Below, one piece after another: positions 1 to 10,171 of a DNA stretch of 64,000 nt. Each line of letters starts with the position of its first letter. Positions within the stretch are counted from its first letter, which is position 1. The notes below the pieces were generated by a model. That model saw nothing but the letters and a program-made list of their open reading frames with translations, did not search any database and was not told the origin of the DNA. The position numbers and the translations under genes are program-made. Location of the stretch: assembly GCF_014145615.1 (NCBI RefSeq), contig NZ_JACIVH010000042.1, forward strand, positions 62,001-126,000, written 5' to 3'. The stretch comes from Limosilactobacillus balticus (GTDB taxonomy: Bacteria; Bacillota; Bacilli; Lactobacillales; Lactobacillaceae).

Positions 1-284
1 TTAATTTGATTACTCATCCGGTCACGTAAATCTTTGGGATTAGCGGAATCTTGTACTATTTTCTGCAAGGCTGTCCTGATTTTATCCCGCATATTCTTTG
101 CTGCCGCGTCTGTAAATGTTACGAGCAGCATTCGATCAATGCTTTGCCCTTCTTTAATTAATTCAATTGTCCGATTTACTAGCACAGCCGTTTTTCCTGA
201 TCCCGCGGAAGCTGAAACTAGAATATTTTCGCCACGGTCATTAATCGCCTTGGATTGAGCAGGCGTTGGTTTAAATCCAGCCAT
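1..284 (-). CDS. addA: AddA helicase-nuclease subunit, N-terminal part (runs off window)
   Basis: ATP-dependent helicase/exonuclease subunit A of the AddAB (RexAB) double-strand-break repair complex. Only the first 94 codons are inside the window. The visible N-terminus starts [16 protein letters not shown] and carries the UvrD-family Walker A motif [11 protein letters not shown] followed by the motif Ia region [17 protein letters not shown]. Its ATG shares one base with the addB stop codon (TAATG), so translation is coupled to addB. The helicase core and C-terminal RecB-like nuclease lie beyond position 1. The Walker A context and the addB neighbour make this assignment secure. Confidence 0.95.
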   Translation of the reverse strand, partial: MAGFKPTPAQSKAINDRGENILVSASAGSGKTAVLVNRTIELIKEGQSIDRMLLVTFTDAAAKNMRDKIRTALQKIVQDSANPKDLRDRMSNQI

Positions 285-3200
285 TACTTCTTATCCTCCT
301 CATCATCGTTTTGGACTACATTATCAAATGCTTCTTTTGCTAAATTAGGGTTTAGGTCGCGGTAGTTTTGCTGGTCAAGCATATTATCAAACTGAAATAC
401 GTCTAAAAAGTCACTATAATCAAGTCCTGTACGGCGGTTGCTTCCAGTTAATAACCGGTAAGGATTTAGTTTCAAGTCACCACTCAAGATTTGATTACCC
501 GCATTAATTACAAGTTCCTTATTCATGTTTTGCAGCCAATCAAGTTGTTGCGGCGTAACGAGAAGCGCTTCTTTATTAGCTTTGATTTTTCCATTCTTAT
601 ATTCCTTAAGTGGGTATAAAAATGCTTGTTTATCTAAGCTCTTATCTAACTCCCGCAATAATTGTGGATCATTCAAGAGGATTCCCTTGTATTGGTGCTC
701 TTTTAATTTCAAATCATCGAGGGAACTTTTCTTTAACTCGGCAGCCTTAATTGTCGGATTATTCAAACGAAGATATAATGCCCCTGCCAGTCGTGGGTTA
801 CTCGTTTCCAATTCAGTTAAGTTTGCCTGTAACCCGTTAAGGTAGGTTAAAAGTTGGAGAGAGAGTCCATAATAAGCCGAAGTGAGGTCAAAAAGATGAT
901 TACTCGACTTATAGTCAACGACCGTCAAGAAATTATCGTTTCCTTGCTTAAGATTATCGATTCGGTCAATTCGTCCCCGCAGATAAATATGATGATTATC
1001 TTTAAGCGGATAATCAAGAGAACCAAGGTTGCCCGGCTGTTGGTTACCAATTCGTCCAAACTGAACTTCGGTTTTAACTGGCTGTGAGCCGGTATATTCA
1101 GCTTGACGGCATAATGTAATCAACATTGTTTTAACAATTGCGGTTAATTGCTGATATTGGAATTGGGCTTGGGCTGAAGAATTAATGAGACGCAATAAAG
1201 TTGGCTGATTCTCTTGAGCTGCAACTAATGCATGATCAATCAGCTGGTCACGTTGTATCTGATTATCTTTGTTGGCAAGGTTTGCAAATGACAAATTATT
1301 TTCTCGAATTGTTGTAACAAAAGTCTCCATTGCTTTATGGAAGAAGGTACCGATACGGTCATTAGATAGGGTTAACTCATCTCGTTTTTGCAACCGCAAG
1401 CCATACTTAAGGAAATATTCGTACTGATTGATATAAAAATCTTGTAACTGCGAAATCGAGGCATATAATACCCGCCCGTGCTCATCATCTGGAGTTGCCC
1501 GGAGATAAAGTGCCTGAGCCAATTTATTTCCCAGGGAATCAATCTTATTTTGATAATGGAAACCAGCAGCAACTAAAGATAGACGCTGACCTAGTAATAT
1601 TCCTTCTGCTTGAACCTTAGCATCCGCTGATTGTTGCCATTGCTTAGCTAACTTAACCAACGATTCAGCAACTGTTTGCCACCCAACGGGCATGACTGGT
1701 TGACGATCAATGCCAACCCCTTGCTCATCACGAATTTGCCGGCTAACTTCAACTAACCGGTTTATTGTTGCAAGCGGAGCACTAACAAAATCAATAGCAT
1801 TCTCTTGTCCGGCCTTACTAGTAGCTAATGGATATTCACGAACCGGTTGATCAAAGTAGCGAGCCATATCGTGCATATATGGCGATATACCGAGTTCCTT
1901 ATCATCACTATCAGTTTGCGGTGCCGAGAAAATCAACTGTTCCTTAGCATTCATAAAACCAGTATAGTGAACAAATGGCTCGTCAATCAGTTGGTCAATT
2001 GCCGTTCCAGGAAGGTATTGGAAATCTTCATCAAGATAAGCACTCAAAATATCCTTATCTTGGTCCGTTAGCAAACTATCACTTTCTTGCATCTCTGGCA
2101 TCACATCATCAGTTGACCCAATCATAAAAACTACTTTTCGGTTTTCACTTTGGACAATTCCAGTTTCAGAGACTACTACTTGGTCTAACGTTGCCGGGAT
2201 CTGGGAATACTGGGCCGCCGCAAACCCTGCCTGGAGCAATTCACTAAAATCTGCAAGAACCTCACTAGTTCCGTTCCGCAGTTCCTGTTGGCCTAAAATT
2301 TCTACATATTCTTGGAGAATTTGGCAAAAGGTAGCCCAGACTTGTTGTGGTTGGCGCGCGAGGTCTAAATCCCGAGTACTTTGGTATTGCTGCCAAGCGT
2401 ATAACCGGTCTGTAACTCCCATAGCAGCTAAGAATTGGTATAACGCAGTCGCAAGTTCTTGTCCTGTTTGTGCTTGTTTAAACTGGTCGAAAACTGGCAG
2501 TAAGTGGTTTGCAACAAAATCTTTTACAAGAGCTAACTGGTCATTTAATTTTTTTAAACGTGACTGTTCATATTTTAGATCTGTCAGGTTCGTTCCTGAC
2601 GCCTGCCATAATTGCTTAATCTTTTCTGGATCATTAGTTGTCCAAGCATTTTTTCCTTCAATTGCCTGCTTAAGGCACCAATTCTCAGTAGCGAAAACTG
2701 CTGCTTGGAAATCACTTAGTCCCATCAGATCACCAGTGCCTGTCCGTGGAACAAGTAACCATGTCTTAAGCAATTGGATGATGTCTGCTGTTCGATAGCC
2801 TCGTTGCGGTAATTCTAATAATGTTGTGAGGAGCGTTACTAGCGGATGATTATCCATCAAGCGTTCATGGTCATTAAAAACTGGAATATTATGTGCCGCA
2901 AAAACCGGTTCAATCATTGGCTGATAGCCGTCAAGGTGGCGACTAAGGATAAGGAAGTCACGATAACGATATTTACCGCTAGCAACTAATTGGCGAATCT
3001 GGGTAGCCACATTATTCAATTCAGTCATCCGATTGGTGGTTGTCATAAATTGAAGATTTTGGGGACAAGAAAGTTCTTCCCGCTCGCCGGGGCCAATTGG
3101 TTCGCTTGCATAACGCTTAAAATACGAATCAACTTGTTGTAATTCCACATCAACGCGAGGAGTCGTCGCAAACGCTACATTTTGCAAAACCTTCACTTCT

Positions 3201-4066
3201 TTTTGATGCATTTGGCCAAATTTCCATAAACGGTGAAATTGCATCGCGGAGGAATAGAATAAATTATTTTTAGGAGGAAGTTCCTGGGGATTTGGATGAT
3301 TCTGGTCTGGGTAGCCACGATCAAGAGTTAAAGAAATAGTTGTCGATGCGGCATTCGTAATTAATGCATCCACTACCTGTTGTTCATTTGCAGTAAACTG
3401 AGCAAAACGGTCAATAAAGAAGTGCATCTTAGCAACTTCTGGTGATTTTTGAAGGTAAGACACTAATTGCCGGTACAACTCGCTATTACCAATGTATCGG
3501 TCACGCAACCGCTCTTCATAGGCATGATATATAATTTCAACATCATGCATTTTAGCTAGCCACGCCTGATTAGCTGCTGGATCATTCGCTGACTTCACCC
3601 GGGAAATAATATCGGTTAAGTCGTCAGCGGTTATGTTGGCATTTTTTAATTCTTCAAGCTGGGCTGTCATCTTTTGAATAAATCCAGCTTGTTTTACTTC
3701 GCTCGCATATAAACGGAGCTCACTTGCCTGTTCTTGAACAACTTGGGAAGTTAGCATCGCCATCCCAATTTTAGAAAGGTGTTGTTTTTGAAATGCTGGA
3801 GTATCTCGTAAAAGGTACCAAGCAAGCCGGCTAAACGAAAGTACCTGTACGCGTGAAGAGGCAAACCGGTCACTTCCGCTAAGTCCTTGACGATCACGAA
3901 GACCAGCAAGGACATTAATTTCAGTTTCAAACTTAATATGGTTAGGCACCAAATAATAAAAGCTCTCATCAGCAGATGCATTCTTTATCTGGTCAACTAA
4001 TTGATCAATCAACACTTGCTGATGATCCATCGCTGCTGTTCCTAAAACAAATCCCAGTGTTCCCAT
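284..4066 (-). CDS. addB: AddB/RexB nuclease subunit of the AddAB complex
   Basis: Second subunit (1260 aa) of the AddAB/RexAB helicase-nuclease that processes double-strand breaks for RecA. The C-terminal RecB-type nuclease motif VVDYKSS is present near residue 1060, so the nuclease should be active. Two features differ from Bacillus AddB. The N-terminal region where a Walker A would lie reads GTAAMDHQQ and has no GKT. The region matching the C-terminal Fe-S motif reads [13 protein letters not shown], with no cysteines, and the upstream partner cysteine position reads INQYEYF. This fits the type-2 (RexB-like) AddB subfamily. Start ATG is preceded by AAAGGA. It is co-transcribed with addA. 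Confidence 0.93.
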   Translation of the reverse strand: MGTLGFVLGTAAMDHQQVLIDQLVDQIKNASADESFYYLVPNHIKFETEINVLAGLRDRQGLSGSDRFASSRVQVLSFSRLAWYLLRDTPAFQKQHLSKIGMAMLTSQVVQEQASELRLYASEVKQAGFIQKMTAQLEELKNANITADDLTDIISRVKSANDPAANQAWLAKMHDVEIIYHAYEERLRDRYIGNSELYRQLVSYLQKSPEVAKMHFFIDRFAQFTANEQQVVDALITNAASTTISLTLDRGYPDQNHPNPQELPPKNNLFYSSAMQFHRLWKFGQMHQKEVKVLQNVAFATTPRVDVELQQVDSYFKRYASEPIGPGEREELSCPQNLQFMTTTNRMTELNNVATQIRQLVASGKYRYRDFLILSRHLDGYQPMIEPVFAAHNIPVFNDHERLMDNHPLVTLLTTLLELPQRGYRTADIIQLLKTWLLVPRTGTGDLMGLSDFQAAVFATENWCLKQAIEGKNAWTTNDPEKIKQLWQASGTNLTDLKYEQSRLKKLNDQLALVKDFVANHLLPVFDQFKQAQTGQELATALYQFLAAMGVTDRLYAWQQYQSTRDLDLARQPQQVWATFCQILQEYVEILGQQELRNGTSEVLADFSELLQAGFAAAQYSQIPATLDQVVVSETGIVQSENRKVVFMIGSTDDVMPEMQESDSLLTDQDKDILSAYLDEDFQYLPGTAIDQLIDEPFVHYTGFMNAKEQLIFSAPQTDSDDKELGISPYMHDMARYFDQPVREYPLATSKAGQENAIDFVSAPLATINRLVEVSRQIRDEQGVGIDRQPVMPVGWQTVAESLVKLAKQWQQSADAKVQAEGILLGQRLSLVAAGFHYQNKIDSLGNKLAQALYLRATPDDEHGRVLYASISQLQDFYINQYEYFLKYGLRLQKRDELTLSNDRIGTFFHKAMETFVTTIRENNLSFANLANKDNQIQRDQLIDHALVAAQENQPTLLRLINSSAQAQFQYQQLTAIVKTMLITLCRQAEYTGSQPVKTEVQFGRIGNQQPGNLGSLDYPLKDNHHIYLRGRIDRIDNLKQGNDNFLTVVDYKSSNHLFDLTSAYYGLSLQLLTYLNGLQANLTELETSNPRLAGALYLRLNNPTIKAAELKKSSLDDLKLKEHQYKGILLNDPQLLRELDKSLDKQAFLYPLKEYKNGKIKANKEALLVTPQQLDWLQNMNKELVINAGNQILSGDLKLNPYRLLTGSNRRTGLDYSDFLDVFQFDNMLDQQNYRDLNPNLAKEAFDNVVQNDDEEDKK

Positions 4067-4139
4067 AATCTTTAATCCTTTCTATCACTTAAATTGCTCC
4101 TCTAATTTTATCATAAAACGAACATATATTCTTTAGCTA

Positions 4140-4176
4140 AAAACGAGTAGGCATGTATTTCATTCCTACTCGTTTT
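4140..4176 (-). terminator. Intrinsic terminator after cls
   Basis: Perfect 12-bp stem, AAAACGAGTAGG paired with CCTACTCGTTTT around a 13-nt loop, just after the cls stop and followed by a T-rich stretch on the minus strand. It separates cls from addB. Confidence 0.85.
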
Positions 4177-4180
4177 ATCA

Positions 4181-5644
4181 TTATAAAATTGGGGACAGCA
4201 GACGTGACACTGTTTGCTTAACTCTTAACCAGCGCGGTTGCTCTGCAAACATTGCAGGTGTAATTACGCGACAGTCGCGAATATCATTAACAAAAATCTG
4301 CTCAAGATCGTCTACCGTATTTTGATTATAAATAAAGGCATTAATTTCGAAGTTTAATTTAAAACTCCGAAAGTCAAGGTTAGCAGAGCCGACTGAAGCC
4401 ATTCGACCGTCAATCATCATTGTCTTAGCGTGAAGGAAACCCTTTTGATAGTAATAAATTGTTACACCATGATTAGCAAGCTCACGAGCATAATATTGCG
4501 TTGCCCGATATACAAAGGCATGGTCAGGCATTGAAGGAATCATTATCCGTACATCGATTCCTGAATGAGCCGCTACTTTTAACGCATCCAAAATACTATC
4601 GTCGGGGATCAAGTAAGGAGTTTGAATCCAAATATGATCCTGCGCTGCATTAATTAAACGTAAATACCCCATTTTAATTTTTTCCAATGGCGCTTCAGGA
4701 CCACTAGAAACAGTCTGCAACGCAGCATCCCCATGAACTCTAATTGGTTGGAAGTAAGGATGATAATGAATAATCTTATCTTTATCCTTTTTCATCGATG
4801 CATTCCAGTCGCCGATAAACCGTCGCTGAAGCCCATAAACGCCACCGCCGATAATTCGAAGGTGGGTATCACGCCATGGACCAAATTTAGGAACACGCCC
4901 TAGGTATTGATCCCCAATATTAAAGCCACCAACATAACCAATCTCACCATCAATAACAACGATTTTCCGGTGATCCCGGTAATTTATCCGAAAATCAAAA
5001 AAATTACTTCGTGACATCAGGAACGGAGCCGCATAACCACCGACTTCACGTAAATGATCATAGAAACTTGGCCAAACCCCCATCGATCCCCATGAATCGT
5101 AGAGAACTCGCACTTCTACTCCCTCAGCAGCCTTTTGTTCAAGCAAAGTCCGTAATTCATTACCAATTTGATCATTATAAATAGTATAAAACTCAATATG
5201 GATGCTCTTTTTCGCTGCTGCAATATCATCAAATATTTTCTTAAAAAGCACATTACCATTTGTAAAAATATTAACGGTATTGTGCCGCGTCAAAAACGAG
5301 TCATCAATACTTTGAAAAAGCATGATGGTTCGTCGATAAATCTGGACAGTTTGGTCTTGGGGCTTCGGCATATTGATGAATTGTTGCTTCTGCTTTTCTA
5401 ATGCTTGTTTTAATTTTAGTTGCGTTTGCGATTTTATTCGAGCTAATTGTTTATGCGGTAATTTCCTCCCAAAGAAAGCATACAGAATAAAACCAAAACC
5501 AGGAATCAGCATTAACACCAACAGCCATGCCCAAGTTGCAGCAATATCTCGCTTTTCACGGAAAACGGTATAAATAGCAGCAATTTCATTGACGAGAATA
5601 ACCAGTAGCAAACACCACCAAATAATTGTCCATGTTAATGCCAT
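4181..5644 (-). CDS. cls: Cardiolipin synthase
   Basis: Membrane-bound phospholipase-D family cardiolipin synthase (487 aa) that joins two phosphatidylglycerols into cardiolipin plus glycerol. Two hydrophobic N-terminal segments (about residues 5-27 and 37-59) anchor it. Two HKD motifs are visible: HRKIVVIDGEIGYVGG in the middle and HAKTMMIDGRMASVGSAN near the C-terminus. Length matches ordinary bacterial Cls. ATG is preceded by GGAGGATAAGCG. It is monocistronic, ending at a strong hairpin. Confidence 0.95.
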   Translation of the reverse strand: MALTWTIIWWCLLLVILVNEIAAIYTVFREKRDIAATWAWLLVLMLIPGFGFILYAFFGRKLPHKQLARIKSQTQLKLKQALEKQKQQFINMPKPQDQTVQIYRRTIMLFQSIDDSFLTRHNTVNIFTNGNVLFKKIFDDIAAAKKSIHIEFYTIYNDQIGNELRTLLEQKAAEGVEVRVLYDSWGSMGVWPSFYDHLREVGGYAAPFLMSRSNFFDFRINYRDHRKIVVIDGEIGYVGGFNIGDQYLGRVPKFGPWRDTHLRIIGGGVYGLQRRFIGDWNASMKKDKDKIIHYHPYFQPIRVHGDAALQTVSSGPEAPLEKIKMGYLRLINAAQDHIWIQTPYLIPDDSILDALKVAAHSGIDVRIMIPSMPDHAFVYRATQYYARELANHGVTIYYYQKGFLHAKTMMIDGRMASVGSANLDFRSFKLNFEINAFIYNQNTVDDLEQIFVNDIRDCRVITPAMFAEQPRWLRVKQTVSRLLSPIL

Positions 5645-5783
5645 CGCTTATCCTCCATTCATATCATTGCTTTTCATTCTAACGCAAACTACTTCTTTCT
5701 GAAATATAATCTCGCCTATTTTATCCGCTGAATAAAGCTAAATGTCGTACAATAGAAATGTTATTAATCAGGGGAGGATACTA

Positions 5784-6368
5784 ATGACAGAAATATATTT
5801 ACGCCGCGCTCAGACTCAAGATTTAGCGACGATCATTAAAATAATTGATGATGCAAAGGATCTTCTAAAGAAAAACGGGAGTCCACAATGGCAAAACGGT
5901 TATCCAGATCAGAAAACTTTTGCTCAAGACATTGCGATGCAAACAAACTGGATATTAATTAATGGTAATCAAGTAGCGGCAACTGCTACTCTTCAGCTTA
6001 CACCAGAACTGACCTACCGTAATATTACACAAGGACAGTGGCAACAACCAGATGAGCCTTATGCTACCATCCACCGGGTCGCCATCAGCAGTAATTATCG
6101 GGGACAAGGACTTAGTAAGTTGCTATTTTCTAACTTGCTAACTGTTGGTCAAATGCAAGGAATTAAGAACTTTCGGGTTGATACTCACCGTAGCAATAAA
6201 GCAATGCAGCATATTGTTGAAAGTTTTAACTTTAAGAAACGAGGAATCATTAAAATTAACGATCGAAATGATCCTGAACGATTAGCATATGAATTAAACT
6301 TAGGTCGCCACCATAAGCTTACGCGGATCAATAATAATTTTATGCAACCCCTTATCGATAAACTATAG
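5784..6368 (+). CDS. GNAT-family N-acetyltransferase
   Basis: Predicted cytosolic acyl-CoA N-acyltransferase of 194 aa. The GNAT core shows as a beta4 strand ATIHRVAISSNYRG followed by the acetyl-CoA pyrophosphate loop RGQGLSKLLF. The downstream strand FRVDTHRSNKAMQHIVESFNF matches the C-terminal half of the fold. The chosen ATG lies after a GGGGAGGA ribosome site; an in-frame ATG 42 bp upstream has none and would add residues unrelated to the fold. The substrate cannot be read from the sequence. It is the only plus-strand gene between cls and the surface protein, and it ends at a shared hairpin. Confidence 0.85.
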   Translation: MTEIYLRRAQTQDLATIIKIIDDAKDLLKKNGSPQWQNGYPDQKTFAQDIAMQTNWILINGNQVAATATLQLTPELTYRNITQGQWQQPDEPYATIHRVAISSNYRGQGLSKLLFSNLLTVGQMQGIKNFRVDTHRSNKAMQHIVESFNFKKRGIIKINDRNDPERLAYELNLGRHHKLTRINNNFMQPLIDKL

Positions 6369-6373
6369 GATGC

Positions 6374-6408
6374 AAAAAAGAGATTGGATAATTCCAATCT
6401 CTTTTTTT
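6374..6408. terminator. Bidirectional terminator
   Basis: Perfect stem of AAAAAAGAGATTGG and CCAATCTCTTTTTT around a 6-nt loop. It has T-runs on both strands between the convergent acetyltransferase and surface-protein genes. Confidence 0.9.
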
Positions 6409-6427
6409 ATTTATTAACCGTTTCGGA

Positions 6428-9361
6428 TTAGTTGTGGCGCTTCTTTGAACTGTAAGTGATACCAAGGGTACCAAGTAATGCAGTGGCGGCTAAAGCAACA
6501 ATTGACATAGAAGATTGATTTACCTTTTGTGCTGAATCACTCTTCTTAGCAGATGCATGCTTCTTAGCAACAGTTGTATCAGCCTTTGTAGCTGATTTTT
6601 TACTGTTATCCGCTTTAGTGGCTTTATCAGCGGTAGCAGCAATCGGTGTTTGAACGGCAGCATTGTTTGTTACTGGAGTTCCATTGTTATTAGTTGCAGT
6701 ATCAGCAGCTGTTTGAGTTACTACTGGAGCTTGTGTTGCACTTGCACTACTATTATTAACAGTATTTCCAGCACCACGATTCATTGTAGCAACAACTGGT
6801 GCAGAAGCGACTGGTGTTTGAGTAGCTGTCCGTACAATTGTTGGAGCTGAAACTGTTCGTACTTGTGAACGACTAGTAGCTGTAGGGAAAGCAACTGGTG
6901 TAACATCAGTATTATTTGCCGTTTTAACAGGTGATGGAAGGACAACAGTATTATTACCTAGGCGTACTTTATTAGCTTTTTCAATATCTTCACGTTGTTG
7001 AAGTGCAGCTAATTTAGTATTGAATTTTTCTGCAAGTTTGTCGTAAGCAGCCTTATTTTCAGCCTTCAATGTTGCAAGAACTTCATCCCCATGAGCAACA
7101 ACTGCTTGGTGCTGTGCTTCTAATTGTTGAATTTGTGGTTCAACACTTGGTACTAATGCAGCAAGCTTTGCATTAAGTTTTGCATTTTCAGTTGCTTTGA
7201 TATTAGCAACCTTGGCATCGCGATCAGCAGCAAATTTTTGAGCAGCTGCTTGGTCAGCCTTTACCATGTTTTGGTAAGCTTCATCTAATTGAGCTTTGTA
7301 AGCTTGAAGATCAACAGTTCCAGTAGCTTTAAGAGCCTCTTCACGAACGTTTTCAGCCTTGGCAACTGCATTATCGTAGTTAGCCTTTACTTGAGCCTTA
7401 GCATCATTATATTGTTTTTCAAGCTTGTTCAAGTTAGCTTGGTGTTCACTAGCCAACGTATCAAGGGCTTGTTGTGCTTGTGCTTTAACATTAGCTAAGT
7501 TTTGTTGTTCACCTGCAGTAGCTTTTTGAACATCAGCAGCTGTTGGTGTAATGGTCTTTGTACCTGACACTTTATTAACATGATATTGAGCAGACTTAAT
7601 AGCATTTAATTGTGTATCAACTGTTGAAGTTCCCCAAACATTACGGTTCTGAACTTCCTTTGTTAAGTTAACATCATGATCAATGTTAAAACCAGTGTGG
7701 TCAAATGTTACAGCGTACGAAGGGTTCTGATGATCTGATACTCCGGAGCCTTGTTTGAAAGTCATTGCATCAGTTAGCTTTTGGAAACCAATACCAACAA
7801 TATGAACGCCAGCCCGAAGAAGGTTATTTGCGTGTCCGCCGATATGAGTTAGATTTACTAATTCACCATAGTACATACCCTGCATAGAGTTGTAAAGATT
7901 AATAGCATAGTTAAGAAGAGTAGGATTTCCAGCTTGCATAGTAGTTAGGTTTTCATTGGTATCAGTGTAAATTACCTTACCACTAAATTCCTTTGTTAAG
8001 CTATTTTGTAAACCGCTAATTGTATTGTTAATTACACTAGAATAAGTAGCATCCTTTGGCATACCATTTTGTTGAATTGTATGGCTATTGTTATCTACGT
8101 TATACTTTGTCCGATTTGCTACAACTTGATCAGCAATTTGGTCAGTAATATCAGTACTTACAATATCTGTTGGAGCAACGTTAGCAAAGCCATTATTCTT
8201 GTTTACCGCATTGTAAAATTCACGGTAATTTTGGAAAACATTATTCCGGAAACCATTTTCCCACGAAAGAGCTAATGCCCGTAACACTTGGATTTGATCA
8301 GCTGTTAATCCATCAGCGGAAACTTTTTCAGAATGATCATTTTTAGCATCATAACTTAATAGACCCGGTTGAAAATCTAATGGCATTTCTGAAATATCGT
8401 GTGGAGTTGACTCAGCAGCCTTGTTGGTGATTACCGAACCATCAGGATATTCCCCATAGTAAGTATTAGCAAATTCAGGATAAGTATAATCAGATACAGG
8501 AATAGCACCATTATAACCACGAACTTCTAAATGAATCCCATATTTTGTTACATAATCAGGAACTTTAACATCTATTTGTGGCTTAGCAACTCGACCAGTA
8601 ACAGCAACATCACTAGTAGTTGCGACTTCATAAGGCTTGTTAGCATTAGCAGCTGCGGTTGCAAGAGATGCTTCAGCATTTTTAATATTTTCAGCATTAG
8701 TAGCTTGTTGTGCAGATACTTTACCTTGGTAAGTATCATTTTCTTTAGCAACAGCGGCATTGTAATCATCTGAAGCTGCCTGGCTTTGACTTGTTTGGAC
8801 ACTAGCGGCTTCATTTACTGACTTCTGATATTGTGCTTCTATATCAGACACAGCTTGTTGACTTGCAGCAGCTTGACTAACAGCTTGTGCGTACTGTTGG
8901 TCATTAGCTACACGTTGAGTGGCTTCATTTTGTTGTTGTGCGTTAATTAGTTGTTGGTATTCAGCATTAGCAGCTGAAGTTTGTGCTTCAATAGAAGCAG
9001 CAGTGGAAGCTTGTGCTTGTGCAATAGCACCAGCTTGTTCTTGTTCTAAGGCAGCATGACTAGCTTTTAATTGATCAATTTGTGCGTTGGTTTGTGCAAG
9101 ATCCGCAGCATTTGATTGCTCATTGGCCGTAGCTTGTTGAGCTTCTTTACTATCATTTGCTGATTGCAATTGTGCAAGTTGCTGATCAGCAGTTGCCCGA
9201 ACTTGGTCGTAAGTAACTTGGTCATTACTTACTTGTGCATTATTTTGACTATTATCAGCGTGTACATCTGTCGTTGAAGTGGTAGTAACGACACCTGCTG
9301 TTAAGATTGCCCCCGCAACCAAAGCAGTTGAACGCCAATTATTAGTATTCGAATTTCTCAT
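6428..9361 (-). CDS. Large surface protein with PgrA/CAP-like domain, sorting-like C-terminus without LPxTG
   Basis: 977-residue exported protein. A signal peptide (about 1-35, ending TTDVHADNSQ) is followed by an Ala/Gln-rich coiled coil to about residue 240. A globular region (about 245-590) then resembles the SEC10/PgrA surface-exclusion family, including CAP-like pieces GGHANNLLRAGVHIVGIGF and AVTFDHTG. A second coiled coil (about 600-790) and a Thr/Ala/Ser-rich linker precede a C-terminal hydrophobic helix (about 952-970) and a KKRHN tail. That tail looks like a sortase signal, but the residues before the helix read QKVNQSSMS and no LPxTG-type pentapeptide is present, so it may stay membrane-anchored. 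The N-terminal signal lacks YSIRK. A role in adhesion, aggregation or surface exclusion is inferred. Confidence 0.85.
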   Translation of the reverse strand: MRNSNTNNWRSTALVAGAILTAGVVTTTSTTDVHADNSQNNAQVSNDQVTYDQVRATADQQLAQLQSANDSKEAQQATANEQSNAADLAQTNAQIDQLKASHAALEQEQAGAIAQAQASTAASIEAQTSAANAEYQQLINAQQQNEATQRVANDQQYAQAVSQAAASQQAVSDIEAQYQKSVNEAASVQTSQSQAASDDYNAAVAKENDTYQGKVSAQQATNAENIKNAEASLATAAANANKPYEVATTSDVAVTGRVAKPQIDVKVPDYVTKYGIHLEVRGYNGAIPVSDYTYPEFANTYYGEYPDGSVITNKAAESTPHDISEMPLDFQPGLLSYDAKNDHSEKVSADGLTADQIQVLRALALSWENGFRNNVFQNYREFYNAVNKNNGFANVAPTDIVSTDITDQIADQVVANRTKYNVDNNSHTIQQNGMPKDATYSSVINNTISGLQNSLTKEFSGKVIYTDTNENLTTMQAGNPTLLNYAINLYNSMQGMYYGELVNLTHIGGHANNLLRAGVHIVGIGFQKLTDAMTFKQGSGVSDHQNPSYAVTFDHTGFNIDHDVNLTKEVQNRNVWGTSTVDTQLNAIKSAQYHVNKVSGTKTITPTAADVQKATAGEQQNLANVKAQAQQALDTLASEHQANLNKLEKQYNDAKAQVKANYDNAVAKAENVREEALKATGTVDLQAYKAQLDEAYQNMVKADQAAAQKFAADRDAKVANIKATENAKLNAKLAALVPSVEPQIQQLEAQHQAVVAHGDEVLATLKAENKAAYDKLAEKFNTKLAALQQREDIEKANKVRLGNNTVVLPSPVKTANNTDVTPVAFPTATSRSQVRTVSAPTIVRTATQTPVASAPVVATMNRGAGNTVNNSSASATQAPVVTQTAADTATNNNGTPVTNNAAVQTPIAATADKATKADNSKKSATKADTTVAKKHASAKKSDSAQKVNQSSMSIVALAATALLGTLGITYSSKKRHN

Positions 9362-10171
9362 TTTAATAAACCCCCGTTTATGAAAAAATATTCAAAAGAA
9401 AATAAATTATTCATGCAAGGTTTATTGCTTAATGACTTAACAGTTCCTACTATATCAAGGTTTTGAAGGATTACAAGAGAGGCGAATTTCCAAACGCTCG
9501 TTTTCAAAGTTTTGCTATTCACCTGTTAAGTGTTCATCCTTATAAGCCAAATCCCCATTTATTAATCGTGTGAACAAATTTCAATTTATGGCTTAGAAGT
9601 TAATTTTTCAATATTCGTAAACTAATTACACGATTAGTGAAAGAGTAATATTATAAAACCAAATTTTCATTTTTTTAATAATATTTACATTCAAAAAAAA
9701 GTTAAAAAAATTTAAAACCATTCCCGTGATAATTATAGACCATTAAACCACTCATTATTTAACACAAAAATTAGTTAATTCAGCTCTTACACTCATTCAA
9801 TTTTGTCTTATTATTGGACGATTATCGACTAAAGATATAGTTGTTTTTTTCATTATTTTTGCTGATCCCAACCTCTTATTTAACACGTGTTAATCCCTAT
9901 AAGCACCAATAAATAAAGGCTTATTCAACTTCTGTTTTATAAAAAGTGATTTTTATCATATCTTTTTTACGGTTAAGCAAATGAGTTGATAAGTCAACAC
10001 TAGATTCAGCTTAAATTCACCCTCATTTTCACCTATTTTTGCCACTTTTTTAGTCATTTTTTAACGGTAACTTCTCACCAATCATCAATCATTTTATGCA
10101 TATTATCATTTACAATCTTCACTATTTATCGCAAACTAAAACTGAATGATTACTTAAGGAGTTGATATTTG
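9362..10171. other. 810-bp AT-rich intergenic region between divergent genes
   Basis: No credible ORF or RNA gene is seen. It contains several short inverted repeats: TAAGCC 9543-9548 with GGCTTA 9590-9595; TAATCGTGT 9563-9571 with ACACGATTA 9628-9636; ACTAAT/ATTAGT 9621-9638; and a 14-bp perfect palindrome at 9880-9893. It is much longer than neighbouring gaps, consistent with a heavily regulated or long-leader promoter region for the surface protein. Confidence 0.6.
9880..9893. promoter_or_regulatory. 14-bp perfect palindrome, possible operator
   Basis: TTAACACGTGTTAA is perfectly self-complementary and sits about 520 bp upstream of the surface-protein start and 280 bp upstream of the racemase gene. 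Symmetry fits a dimeric repressor site; the regulator is unknown. Confidence 0.35.

Noticed and set aside
6650-9000. Several plus-strand open frames antisense to the surface protein
   Set aside because: They are low-complexity shadows of the repetitive coding sequence, with no ribosome sites.
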